Assembly (NCBI GenBank): GCA_965655625.1 | Contig: CBFHHA010000013.1 | Coordinates: 1-53,038, forward strand | Direction of reading: 5' to 3' | Origin: CAJJDF01 sp965655625 | GTDB lineage: Bacteria; Bacteroidota; Bacteroidia; Flavobacteriales_D; CAJJDF01 | Length of the DNA stretch: 53,038 nucleotides | Shown: in pieces, positions 1 through 8,773 of the stretch | Numbering within the stretch: position 1 is the first letter of the stretch | How the letters are laid out: every line of letters begins with the position of its first letter | Notes under the pieces: generated by a model | Told to the model about the DNA's origin: nothing | Databases searched by the model: none | Seen by the model: the letters and a program-made list of their open reading frames with translations, nothing else | Program-made: the position numbers and the translations under genes

Positions 1-1468
1 ACATGGAAGTGGCTTTGGTATTTCCTTTTATGTGGTAATACGAAGGAATCTTCACAACAAAATCTTTCTTGATTGTGGCCACTTCATTCCATTCCTTGGT
101 TGGCTTCTTTAACTCAATTGAATTAAAAAACCGCTCACTTTCTTTTTGAACAAAATCGTGCTTCCCTCCCATTTTTAGTATCAACAGATGAAGAGGAGTT
201 TCCACTATTTGGTAACGCTGGTAATCACCGGTTCTAGTTTTATTTACAATATCCAATCCATGGAATCCATCGAGCTTTATTCTGTCTTTGGAAATTATTT
301 TACCCGGAATATTTTCAAAAAGTAAACTATCTATCTTTTCCAAATATCTTTGTCCAGATTGCCCATTTAGCTGGTTGTACTTGCTTAATAGCTTCACAGT
401 ATAAAAAGTTCCGTTGGTTAACTCTGGCGAAAAAAATTGTCGTTCATTGGCTTCGGAGGGAGTTTCGTATACTTTGCCAGGAGTTTTCATCGAAAATAAT
501 TCGGTCGAAAAAGAATAAGAAAACGGAACTGATTTTTTTGTTTTACTCAGTTTCTCTTTTTCAAGCTTTGCTTTTTCAGAGAAAGTTCGCGAAGACGGCT
601 CAACCGAATATCCCTTTGCTCGTAACAAACCGATCACACCTTTACTATTTGCCAAGTGAGCAGCACCAATTCCAATAAACAAACTTGTTCCAGATTGAAT
701 AATTGAATCGATATTATCAGCCATTATTTCGTTTCTCAAATACAACATATATTTCATATTGTTCCTCGAAGAGGTTTCTTTTTGAAGAGAATCCAACATA
801 TCTAAATCTTGATTTCGATAGGAATCCTCCAAAATTTCAAAATAGCTTTTTTCTTTGGTTAATTTCTTGTACCATTCCGATGTTTCCTTGGGTTCACTGT
901 CCGGAATCCTCGCCATCATTGAAAAAGTGCTGGTTTGAGTAAAATTTTCTAGGCTATACACCGGTTTATTTTGTTTACTTCCAGCTTGGTAAATAAACAT
1001 ATCAAGAAATGTATCCTCTTCAAACTCTTTGTTTTGGGCACTTTCTCGATACAGTATCCAGTTGGCTAAAAAATGATTGGTCGAAAGGGCTTTGGCAAAA
1101 TCCTTGTTTTCTGGCAGATTTAACTTAAATGCTTTTTTGTAAAACCCTTTGTAATATTGACTTTCGATTGCATATCGTCCCAAATAATTGTTGGCAAATG
1201 GAGACTCCACAATTTCATCCAACCAAATAATAGGGTTAGACTCCAAGGCAATTGCATCTACAGAAGCTAACCCTTCAAAAAATTCTTCGCCTAAATGAAA
1301 AGCAATTCGGCCGCTCACATGCATCGTTCCATACAAATAAGAAGTTTTGGTAAGTCCATTTCCAGAAATCTCCCAAAGCAATCCTTTGTGCACTTCATTT
1401 TGAGAGGTTGTTTGTGCAGCCACCTGCAAAGCCCCAATTAAGGAAACCAGAATAAAAAATTGCTTCAT
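1..1468 (-). CDS. TraB/GumN family protein, partial (C-terminus outside window)
   Basis: An open frame begins at an ATG (1468-1466) and runs off the left edge without a stop, giving at least 489 residues. It opens with a signal peptide (MKQFFILVSLIGALQVAAQ). The motif YLYGTMHVS lies near residue 45, and a second conserved motif, GIGAAHL, lies near residue 270; this pair is typical of TraB/GumN (PF01963), a putative metal-dependent peptidase-like fold. The family domain ends near residue 300, and a roughly 190-residue lysine-rich extension follows. It lies 66 bases downstream of the M1 aminopeptidase on the same strand, so co-transcription is plausible. The family assignment is good; substrate and activity are unknown. 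Confidence 0.8.
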   Translation of the reverse strand, partial: MKQFFILVSLIGALQVAAQTTSQNEVHKGLLWEISGNGLTKTSYLYGTMHVSGRIAFHLGEEFFEGLASVDAIALESNPIIWLDEIVESPFANNYLGRYAIESQYYKGFYKKAFKLNLPENKDFAKALSTNHFLANWILYRESAQNKEFEEDTFLDMFIYQAGSKQNKPVYSLENFTQTSTFSMMARIPDSEPKETSEWYKKLTKEKSYFEILEDSYRNQDLDMLDSLQKETSSRNNMKYMLYLRNEIMADNIDSIIQSGTSLFIGIGAAHLANSKGVIGLLRAKGYSVEPSSRTFSEKAKLEKEKLSKTKKSVPFSYSFSTELFSMKTPGKVYETPSEANERQFFSPELTNGTFYTVKLLSKYNQLNGQSGQRYLEKIDSLLFENIPGKIISKDRIKLDGFHGLDIVNKTRTGDYQRYQIVETPLHLLILKMGGKHDFVQKESERFFNSIELKKPTKEWNEVATIKKDFVVKIPSYYHIKGNTKATSM

Positions 1469-1534
1469 GTAATTTAGTTAGTTTGATGATTGAACTAGTC
1501 CAATTCGTAATAAGGTAACAAAACTTAGTTCGTT

Positions 1535-3379
1535 TTATTGGCCGTATCCCAATAATTCATCCATTGTATTGGTTGATACAAAATGATAGTTGGGCCTAGC
1601 TTTTTTGTAAATATTCTTGGCCATAGACTTTTTATCCGTTTCAATCATCGCACGGTAAAGTGGAGTTAAGAACTTTCTTCTTCCCACCTTCACCAGAAAT
1701 GCTTCTAAAGCTTGATAAGCTGGCTCATAATTGGCCCTGATTGACTTCTCAAACCAAGCGGCAGCAATTTCAGCATTCGTAGAATTCGTAAAATCAAACA
1801 ACCCATCAGCTGTTGTAAAAGCCTCTAAATTCCAAGAAGTATCGATTCCTCTAATAAAATGAAGCCACTCATGAGTCGTCCAATCCCTAGTCAGAGAAGG
1901 AGTTTGAACAAACCTTTTGGACTCTCTTACTTCATCTACATTAGAAAATTTATCAGAAACAATAACGGGACAATTTTCTGGTAATCCAGGTTTATATATC
2001 CATTCCTTCAAATTCATAGTTTGAGTAGCAGGTAATTCGTCATGGATGTATTCCAAAAACACCTCTGTTGTTAGATTTTTAAACTTAAAGAATTCGAAAT
2101 ATGTTTTGAGGAAAGAGTCAAATTTTTCTCTGCCCACATTCTCTTCAATCATTCTCAGCATAAAATATCCTTTTTCGTAGGCGATATCCGACATTCCATC
2201 ATCAGGACTTCTTCCTTCCAAGTCTAGTTTTAATCTTGTGTCCTCTGCCGGTAAATCAGCCAAAGTATGAGTTAAATCTTGAAACCCTAACAAAGCCAAC
2301 ATTTCTGAATAATCTCTTCCGTATAAAGCTTCTGCAATTCTTCGTTCAAAATAAACTGTGAATCCTTCGTTGAGCCAAAAATCATCCCAAGTAGCATTGG
2401 TTGCCAGATTACCCGACCACGAATGAGCCAACTCATGAGCGATTAATGAAGTGAGCGATTTGTCTCCAGCAATTATTGTGGGTGTAGCAAAAGTAAGCCT
2501 TGGGTTTTCCATTCCTCCGAAAGGAAAGCTAGGCGGAAGTACAATGACATCGTATTGCTCCCAAGCGTAGGGTCCGTAAAGATTTTCTGCCGCATCTATC
2601 ATGGCTTCCAATTCTTCAAACTCTTGATAGCAAGCTTTCATCATACTTGGTTCCGCATACACTCCCGATCTTTTACCCAAAGATTTGTACTCCAATTTTC
2701 CTATTGCAAGGGCAATCAAATAACTGGGAATTGGCTGTTTCATTTCAAATTCGAATACACCGTTTTTGGCAACGGTTGTATTGGCGCTCATAACCGCTGT
2801 GAGTGAATCTGGCACTTTTATTCTTGCTGAATACGTTATTTTATTCCCTGGAGAATCTTGATTTGGAATCCATGAACGAGTCAATATTGCTTCTCCTTGT
2901 GTAAACAAAAATGGATGAGTTTTGTCTGCGGTTTGCTGTGGAGAAAGCCACTGAACAGCCTCCGAAGATGGATTGGTAGAATAATAAATTTCAACCCTAG
3001 TTGTTTTTGGAGTAATAGCCACGGTGAGGGGAGCGCCTTTAAACTCATCTTCCTCTCCCACAGAAAAATTCACCTCACCACCTGCATCATTCGTTACTAC
3101 CTTGGATATATCCAGTTCCTTGGTATCAAATACAATCTCAGAAGCATTATTATTCTGTATGGTATGAGCAGCCATTCCAGACAAAGTTTTTTGTTCAAAA
3201 TCAGCAACTAAATCTAAAAAAATGTGAGTCGTGTTTGCCTTGTTAAAATCTGCGTATGAATGAACGTCATTAACTTTGTGTGATTCCATTTGGTCTTTTT
3301 CGATGTTATTAGATTCATATTGATTAGTACACCCAACTAACAGAGTACTGAAGGCTAATAAAGGGATGATTTTTTTCAT
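1535..3379 (-). CDS. M1 family aminopeptidase, leukotriene-A4-hydrolase type, lipoprotein
   Basis: Zinc aminopeptidase of 614 residues. The substrate-anchoring motif GGMEN is at 288-292. The zinc site HELAH is at 315-319, followed 18 residues later by the third ligand E338. The proton-donor region YEKGY and a helical C-terminal domain resemble the LTA4H branch of M1. The N-terminus is a lipoprotein signal with lipobox LVGC (Cys17), so the enzyme is probably anchored in the envelope rather than cytosolic; Asn19 and Gln20 follow the cysteine, giving no firm inner/outer membrane call. It would release N-terminal residues from peptides. It is divergent from the POT transporter, 120 bases away. 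That shared upstream region suggests, but does not prove, joint control. Confidence 0.9.
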   Translation of the reverse strand: MKKIIPLLAFSTLLVGCTNQYESNNIEKDQMESHKVNDVHSYADFNKANTTHIFLDLVADFEQKTLSGMAAHTIQNNNASEIVFDTKELDISKVVTNDAGGEVNFSVGEEDEFKGAPLTVAITPKTTRVEIYYSTNPSSEAVQWLSPQQTADKTHPFLFTQGEAILTRSWIPNQDSPGNKITYSARIKVPDSLTAVMSANTTVAKNGVFEFEMKQPIPSYLIALAIGKLEYKSLGKRSGVYAEPSMMKACYQEFEELEAMIDAAENLYGPYAWEQYDVIVLPPSFPFGGMENPRLTFATPTIIAGDKSLTSLIAHELAHSWSGNLATNATWDDFWLNEGFTVYFERRIAEALYGRDYSEMLALLGFQDLTHTLADLPAEDTRLKLDLEGRSPDDGMSDIAYEKGYFMLRMIEENVGREKFDSFLKTYFEFFKFKNLTTEVFLEYIHDELPATQTMNLKEWIYKPGLPENCPVIVSDKFSNVDEVRESKRFVQTPSLTRDWTTHEWLHFIRGIDTSWNLEAFTTADGLFDFTNSTNAEIAAAWFEKSIRANYEPAYQALEAFLVKVGRRKFLTPLYRAMIETDKKSMAKNIYKKARPNYHFVSTNTMDELLGYGQ

Positions 3380-3499
3380 ATTTTAAAAATACAAGTTTAT
3401 TTGAGTAAAAGGAATTTAAACTTTATTTATTTCAGTATTCATCTTTCGAAATTAAAAAATTGTCTTAATTTAGGGACTTAACCAAAATATTAAAAAACT

Positions 3500-5299
3500 A
3501 TGACGTCAGAAATTAAAAAAGGTTTTGAAAATCAAGCAAAAGTAATGGGGCATCCTGCTGGATTGTTTGTCCTTTTCTTCACAGAGATGTGGGAACGTTT
3601 TAGTTACTATGGCATGAGGGCTTTATTAGTTCTTTTCTTGGTTAGCGCCATGGGAATTGGAGGATGGGAATGGGCTCGAGAAGATGCTCTTTACTTATAT
3701 GCTATTTACACTGGTTTGGTTTACATAACCCCAATTTTTGGAGGTTTAATTGCTGATAAAATAACTGGTTTTAGAGTTGCAATTCTAATAGGTGCATTAT
3801 TAATGACATTGGGTCATGCATCTATGGCATTTGAAACTGAAACTACTTTTTACATCGGTTTGGGACTCCTAATATTAGGTAACGGTTTATTCAAACCTAA
3901 TATTTCTTCTGTTGTGGGAGGACTATATAAAGGTAATGAAGATAAAAAAGATGCTGCTTACACAATTTTCTATATGGGTATTAATGCTGGAGCTTTCCTT
4001 GGAATACTTCTATGTGGATATGTCGGAGAAAAAGCAGGTTGGAGTTATGGGTTTGGATTAGCTGGTATTTTCATGTTATTTGGAATGATCATGTATTATT
4101 ACTCAAAAGCCATTTTTACCGGTTTAGTTGAAGATGGTAAACCCAATAACGGAAACATCGAAAACAACTACGATATAGCAGATTCTATTGAAGAAATAAA
4201 GAAAAAGCCATTGGATAAAATTGCAAAAGATAGATTAACCGTAATTGGTATTCTTGCCTTTTTTACAATATTCTTTTGGATGGCATTCGAGCAAGCGGGT
4301 GGTTCAATGACCATTTTTGCAAAAGATTACACGAACAGAGTTCTTGAGGGAGGATGGGCCAATTTCTTTACGGTTATTAATACCATCATTACAATAGTTC
4401 CTTTGGCGATTATTACTTATGTTTTGTTTCTATTGGTAAAGGCTACATTTAAGAAGATTCCTATCTCAAATTTTTTCTTATCATTAAGTTTTCTTATAAT
4501 CTGGGGAATCGTAATCTGGATGGTTAACAAAGAATTTAACACACAAGCATTTAAAGCTTCTTACGCTGCTGTTGCTGATAATGAAGATAAAGGAATTAAA
4601 GCTGGAGATGTTTTATTTACAGACATTCGAACAGATGAAAAATTAATGATTGATTCTAAATTCATAATGCTTGATGTTGATCAAAAGGGAACTTATAGAT
4701 TTATGTCCTCGAAAGAAGCAGAAAATCTAAAACCTGAACAAAAAATTGAAGCTACTATAACTGAAATTAAGGACAAAGAAGTTGAAGTTCCTGCCTCTTG
4801 GTTTGGAATCTTAAATTCCTTATTTATTATTTGTTTTGCTCCTCTTTTCTCGAAGTTATGGGAAAGTAAATACAATCCTTCTGCTCCTGTAAAATTTGCG
4901 CTTGGGTTAATTTTATTGGGACTTGGTTTCGGAATCCTAGCTGCGGGCAGCACAGGCATTGAACTAGGAGCTGCAACTGCGTCTGTAAGTATGGTTTGGC
5001 TTATTCTAGCTTACCTACTTCACACTTTAGGAGAGTTAACTCTTTCTCCTGTTGGTTTGTCGTACGTGAGTAAACTTGCTCCAGAAAAACTAGTAGGACT
5101 TATGTTTGGTGTATGGTTTGGAGCAACCGCTCTTGCCAATTATATTGCCGGTTGGACAGGAAGTTACATCGATAAAATTTCTGAGGAAATCGGTTTAACC
5201 GGATTCTTCCTAATTTATACCGCATTACCTATTGTTGCTGGATTAATATTAATGGCAATGAATAAATTCTTATTAAAGAAAATGCACGGAATTAGATAA
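3500..5299 (+). CDS. POT/PTR2 family proton-coupled peptide transporter
   Basis: Inner-membrane symporter of 599 residues for di- and tripeptides. The family signature ExxERFxYYG is present at residues 29-38 (E29, E32, R33), the usual proton and substrate coupling site, and GLFKPNIS marks the conserved region of helix 4-5. About 12-14 hydrophobic helices are visible. A soluble insertion of about 85 residues (roughly 345-430, between hydrophobic segments) lengthens it beyond the usual 450-500; similar insertions occur in Bacteroidota members. It is monocistronic, with a clear hairpin terminator just downstream. The divergent M1 aminopeptidase fits a peptide-utilisation role. Confidence 0.92.
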   Translation: MTSEIKKGFENQAKVMGHPAGLFVLFFTEMWERFSYYGMRALLVLFLVSAMGIGGWEWAREDALYLYAIYTGLVYITPIFGGLIADKITGFRVAILIGALLMTLGHASMAFETETTFYIGLGLLILGNGLFKPNISSVVGGLYKGNEDKKDAAYTIFYMGINAGAFLGILLCGYVGEKAGWSYGFGLAGIFMLFGMIMYYYSKAIFTGLVEDGKPNNGNIENNYDIADSIEEIKKKPLDKIAKDRLTVIGILAFFTIFFWMAFEQAGGSMTIFAKDYTNRVLEGGWANFFTVINTIITIVPLAIITYVLFLLVKATFKKIPISNFFLSLSFLIIWGIVIWMVNKEFNTQAFKASYAAVADNEDKGIKAGDVLFTDIRTDEKLMIDSKFIMLDVDQKGTYRFMSSKEAENLKPEQKIEATITEIKDKEVEVPASWFGILNSLFIICFAPLFSKLWESKYNPSAPVKFALGLILLGLGFGILAAGSTGIELGAATASVSMVWLILAYLLHTLGELTLSPVGLSYVSKLAPEKLVGLMFGVWFGATALANYIAGWTGSYIDKISEEIGLTGFFLIYTALPIVAGLILMAMNKFLLKKMHGIR

Positions 5300-5319
5300 T
5301 TTTCCCTCTCAAAACTTAT

Positions 5320-5356
5320 AAACCTCATTAGTGAAATTGCTGATGAGGTTTTTTTT
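5320..5356 (+). terminator. rho-independent terminator after POT transporter
   Basis: The arms AAACCTCAT (5320-5328) and ATGAGGTTT (5343-5351) form a nine-pair stem with a 14-base loop, followed by a run of T to 5356. It starts 21 bases after the transporter stop codon and points in the same direction. Confidence 0.75.
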
Positions 5357-5368
5357 ATCTTATTATTG

Positions 5369-5620
5369 ATGGCAATCAACAACGAAACGCAACGACCAGC
5401 AGATTCATCATGGCTCAAGAAAATGGGGAAAATTGTCCAAGAATGGGATGAATTTGCCTAAAGAAAAAGCATTCCAATGGGAAGCAAGCTACCATTAAGG
5501 AGGAGAATAGAAAGTAAAAAAACGCGATCAATAAAGTCATGGTTCAATAGTTTAATTAAAGATAAAACTATGTATAAATTTGATTTGGTCGTAAAAATAA
5601 TTGCACCTAAACGGGAACAT
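5369..5620 (+). other. Gene-free stretch with a small frame broken by an in-frame stop
   Basis: Between the two facing terminators (5357-5626) there is no recognisable gene. An ATG at 5369 opens a 30-codon frame (begins MAINNETQRPADSSW) ending in TAA at 5459-5461. The same frame then stays open from 5462 through an ATG at 5477 for about 50 further lysine/arginine-rich codons before entering the terminator hairpin. This could be a decayed small gene with one nonsense change, or chance. I do not recognise the peptide, and the sequence past 5626 is terminator rather than coding. Confidence 0.2.
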
Positions 5621-5626
5621 GTCTAT

Positions 5627-5664
5627 AAAAAAAACCTAACAGGTTTTGAAAATCTGTTAGGTTT
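5627..5664 (-). terminator. rho-independent terminator after second M1 peptidase
   Basis: A perfect 11-pair stem: AAACCTAACAG (5632-5642) against CTGTTAGGTTT (5654-5664), with an 11-base loop. On the minus strand it is followed by a run of T (complement of A 5627-5634). It begins 23 bases beyond the stop of the M1 peptidase gene at 5687. Confidence 0.85.
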
Positions 5665-5686
5665 GAATTTACATGTAATCTTGCTT

Positions 5687-8011
5687 TTACTTACCCGCTT
5701 TTTGCATCGCATTGGGTTTAGCAGGTATTTTCGTCTTTCCTTGCGTGTATAGTTTAAACTTTGAGGGAACAGCTCTATGTGGCCAGTAATTGTTTCCTCG
5801 GTCACAATCAGCTGTTTCCAAGTTAGGATCTAGCACGATATTTACCACTTCCCTTTTCTTTACAAAAACTTTGGTTACAGATTGGTTCTCTCCTCCTTCC
5901 GATGTCATTTTCCATATTTCTGCCGGAATATGCACTTTTTCTTTCGTTCCATCTTTGTACTCAAACTCCAGAATGATAGGCATCACCAATCCACCTACAT
6001 TTGTGAATTTTATTTCATAAAAATTATAGTTGGCCCCTATCATGTTTTTCTCATCCTCAGTAAGATTGGACATATACCTTTGGTAACTCTCCTTATCCGC
6101 TTCAGTAACCTCAAACTCATCATACGAAGTATAGAAATCATTTAGGCTTTCGTCCCGCTCGTTGTAAGTTGTTTCAATAGCAGTTTTATTTCTTTGGTTC
6201 CCAACAAAACTATTGTCTTCGTCCATTTTGTTTTTCTTTAAAATAGCTTTTTCAATTTCTGGGTTCTTGGTGTCTATTTGCAACCATTTCACCTCATCCA
6301 TTGAAATATCAACATGATCGGTTGTGTAAAACCATCCTCTCCAAAACCAATCTAAATCTACTCCAGAAGCGTCTTCCATCGTTCTGAAAAAATCTGCTGG
6401 AGTTGGGTGTTTAAATGCCCATCTTTCTGCATAGGTTTTGAACGCATAATCAAACAATTCTCTTCCCATCACTGTTTCTCTCAATATATTCAGAGCAGTT
6501 GCAGGCTTCCCGTAGGCATTGTTTCCAAATTGGAAAATAGATTCTGAATTGGTCATGATAGGAGAGATTCTCGATTTTTCTCCTTTCATGTAATCGGTGA
6601 TTTTATAGGCTGGTCCTCTTCTCGATGGAAAACCTCGTTCGAATTCCTGTTCGGTTAAATACTGTAAAAAAGTATTCAGTCCTTCATCCATCCAAGTCCA
6701 TTGGCGTTCGTCAGAATTAATAATCATTGGGAAATAATTGTGACCTACCTCGTGGATGATTACGCCAATCATTCCGTATTTGGTTCTATCAGAATAAGTT
6801 CCGTCTTTTTCGGGTCGCCCAAAATTGAAACAAATCATTGGGTATTCCATTCCTATACTTTTTGAGTGAACAGAAATGGCTTTCGAGTATGGGTAAGGTA
6901 TTGTGTATTTCGAATAGGTTCTTAAAGTTTGAGCAACGGCTTTTGTTGAGTACTTTTCCCACAATGGATTCCCTTCCTTTGGGTAATAACTCATTGCCAA
7001 CACATCTGGCGCTCCTACTTGCTTTACCGCCATTACATCCCAAATAAATTTTCTTGAACTAGCAAAAGCAAAATCTCTCACATTCTTAGCGTGAAACTTC
7101 CATGTTTTGGTGCTAGTTGCTTTGTTCTTTTCGGCTTCTTCCGCTTCGTTTTGCGTTACCACCACAACTGGGTTTTCGTATGAGTTTTTGGCTTTTTTAA
7201 ATCGATTGTATTGCGCAGTGGTAATCACATCTTTTATGTTCGTCAATTCACCCGTAGAACCCACTACGTGGTCACTTGGCGTAGTGATATTCACTTTGTA
7301 ATCTCCAAATACCAAAGCAAACTCACCTCTTCCCAAAAACTGTTTGTTTTGCCATCCTTCTACATCGTTGTACACGCACATTCTTGGGTAAAACTGTGCA
7401 ATGGTATATAAATAATTGTCTTCTTCAGGAAAATACTCCATTCCAGATCTTCCGCCCACTTTGTCTCTGTCGTTGATGTTGTAATTCCATTTCATTTTGA
7501 AACTAAACGACTTACCAGGTGCCAAGGGAGTTTCCAGATTTATCCTCAACATTGTTTTATTAATGGTGTACGATTGGTCTTTCCCGTCAGATTTTTTCAA
7601 ATAATCAATTTTAAAACCTCCATCAAAATCACTTAATAAAGCATTCATTGAATACATTCCTGCCCCTTTTGAAACGGAGCTCGTAGCGATTTTCTTCGAA
7701 TCGGAGTCCAAGGCTCTCACATTTTGATCTAACTGAACCCACAAATACTCCAATTTATCAGGAGAATTATTGTAATACGTAACAGAACCTTCTCCAAATA
7801 ACTTTTGGTTCTGGTCATCCAATGTAATGTCTAAATTATAATCTGCTTTCTGTTGGTAGTACTCATGCCCCGGAGCACCAGCCGCAGTTCTGTATACATT
7901 TGGCGTAGGCAATTCTTGTTTTAATTGTCTGAATTTGTTTTTGTTGTACTCCTGAGTGTTTCCAGAAATTGCAATAAGACTCACAAGAGCCAAAATGGTC
8001 ATTTTTTTCAT
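5687..8011 (-). CDS. Secreted M1 family metallopeptidase
   Basis: Gluzincin of 774 residues. A signal peptide (MKKMTILALVSLIAISGNTQ) directs it to the envelope. The zinc site HEVGH is at 420-424 with the third ligand E443 exactly 18 residues on (motif MDEG). The GxMEN-type anchor upstream appears as GMEY at 387-390, so the final Asn of the usual motif is replaced. The N-terminal 200 residues form the beta-rich saddle domain, with GRSGMEYFPEED as a conserved-looking patch. The C-terminal part after residue 560 is highly charged. It starts 2 bases after the stop of the DUF6702 gene, so the two are almost certainly one transcript, and a strong terminator follows. Peptide substrate is not predictable. 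Confidence 0.88.
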   Translation of the reverse strand: MKKMTILALVSLIAISGNTQEYNKNKFRQLKQELPTPNVYRTAAGAPGHEYYQQKADYNLDITLDDQNQKLFGEGSVTYYNNSPDKLEYLWVQLDQNVRALDSDSKKIATSSVSKGAGMYSMNALLSDFDGGFKIDYLKKSDGKDQSYTINKTMLRINLETPLAPGKSFSFKMKWNYNINDRDKVGGRSGMEYFPEEDNYLYTIAQFYPRMCVYNDVEGWQNKQFLGRGEFALVFGDYKVNITTPSDHVVGSTGELTNIKDVITTAQYNRFKKAKNSYENPVVVVTQNEAEEAEKNKATSTKTWKFHAKNVRDFAFASSRKFIWDVMAVKQVGAPDVLAMSYYPKEGNPLWEKYSTKAVAQTLRTYSKYTIPYPYSKAISVHSKSIGMEYPMICFNFGRPEKDGTYSDRTKYGMIGVIIHEVGHNYFPMIINSDERQWTWMDEGLNTFLQYLTEQEFERGFPSRRGPAYKITDYMKGEKSRISPIMTNSESIFQFGNNAYGKPATALNILRETVMGRELFDYAFKTYAERWAFKHPTPADFFRTMEDASGVDLDWFWRGWFYTTDHVDISMDEVKWLQIDTKNPEIEKAILKKNKMDEDNSFVGNQRNKTAIETTYNERDESLNDFYTSYDEFEVTEADKESYQRYMSNLTEDEKNMIGANYNFYEIKFTNVGGLVMPIILEFEYKDGTKEKVHIPAEIWKMTSEGGENQSVTKVFVKKREVVNIVLDPNLETADCDRGNNYWPHRAVPSKFKLYTQGKTKIPAKPNAMQKAGK

Positions 8012-8013
8012 GA

Positions 8014-8526
8014 TTATTGGGTAATAAAGGTATGCGTGTTAGTTATTCTATTGATTGATTTGGTGAGTTGTTTTTCACCTACTTTTACGTGTGTAATATT
8101 CGATTGAGCTGGAAAAACATTGGTCAAACTCGTGTTTTTAACGGTCAATTTAGCTGGTTCTTGCATGGATTCTGACTGCAAGTAAATAAGAAGAGTTTCA
8201 TCCAACTTTACTTCCCTTCCTACCCAGTTCAATTGAACAGCAGTGTCAGTCGAAATCTTAAAATTTTCCTGAAAATACAATGCAAGCAAACTATCTGCCT
8301 TTGGGTGCTCATTTGGTTCAGCTAAATGAAGATCCACATTATGTTCTTTGAAGATGGCTTTTTCCACATCGTGGGCAATATATTGTTGAGAAATCTCGAT
8401 AGTTTTAGATTTCGGATTATAGTCAATATGAGTAATTGAAATGTAATACTCATGAACGGCATTAAAACTATAACACATTAGAGTAATTGCAAGGAACAAA
8501 AAGGCGAACAAGCTGCTTTTTTTCAT
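8014..8526 (-). CDS. DUF6702 family exported protein
   Basis: Protein of 170 residues with an N-terminal signal or membrane segment (residues 1-24, up to the HEYYIS motif). The pattern HEYYISITHIDYN, then a mixed beta region with DVEKA, matches the Bacteroidota family DUF6702, whose function is unknown. It lies directly upstream of the secreted M1 peptidase with a 2-base gap, an arrangement I recall as recurrent in Flavobacteriales; this hints at a partner or accessory role for the peptidase. A weak promoter-like box TATCTTTA (complement of 8532-8539) sits just upstream. Confidence 0.75.
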   Translation of the reverse strand: MKKSSLFAFLFLAITLMCYSFNAVHEYYISITHIDYNPKSKTIEISQQYIAHDVEKAIFKEHNVDLHLAEPNEHPKADSLLALYFQENFKISTDTAVQLNWVGREVKLDETLLIYLQSESMQEPAKLTVKNTSLTNVFPAQSNITHVKVGEKQLTKSINRITNTHTFITQ

Positions 8527-8564
8527 AGCCCTAAAGATAGAACTTTTTTTAAAAAAATTCTCTT

Positions 8565-8735
8565 TTAAAAAATGGGCTTAAGAAAAGGGAACTTTTGATT
8601 TGTTCCTGTTTTTTTTACTACGAAACTTAGTTCTAAAAAATTCAGGCACTGCATTACTTCAGGGTCTATCTGTGCTAAAAGTGCAGTTGCTGTTAGGGTG
8701 AGCAGAGTGGTGAATAGGAGGGTTAGAGTTTTCAT
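8565..8735 (-). CDS. Small putative secreted peptide, 56 residues
   Basis: This frame fills the gap between the DUF6702 gene and the next one. ATG is at 8735-8733 and TAA at 8567-8565. The first 22 residues are a clean Sec signal (MKTLTLLFTTLLTLTATALLA then Q), followed by a short mature part with one cysteine and a basic, proline-containing end. No family is recognised. It could be a genuine small exported protein, or the surviving N-terminus of a larger secreted protein whose remainder was lost, since the mature part has no obvious fold. There is no Shine-Dalgarno, as expected here. Confidence 0.4.
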   Translation of the reverse strand: MKTLTLLFTTLLTLTATALLAQIDPEVMQCLNFLELSFVVKKTGTNQKFPFLKPIF

Positions 8736-8773
8736 TGTGAGTTTGTTTTATAAAGGTGAATAGAAGTACGGCT

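Noticed and set aside
703..942. Plus-strand open frame of 79 codons
   Set aside because: Lies antisense to the partial TraB/GumN gene, which has family motifs and a signal peptide; the plus-strand product has no recognisable features.
5477..5752. Plus-strand 91-codon frame taken as an intact gene
   Set aside because: Its C-terminal half runs through the terminator hairpin and into the antisense of the M1 gene; only the upstream part is worth noting as a possible remnant.
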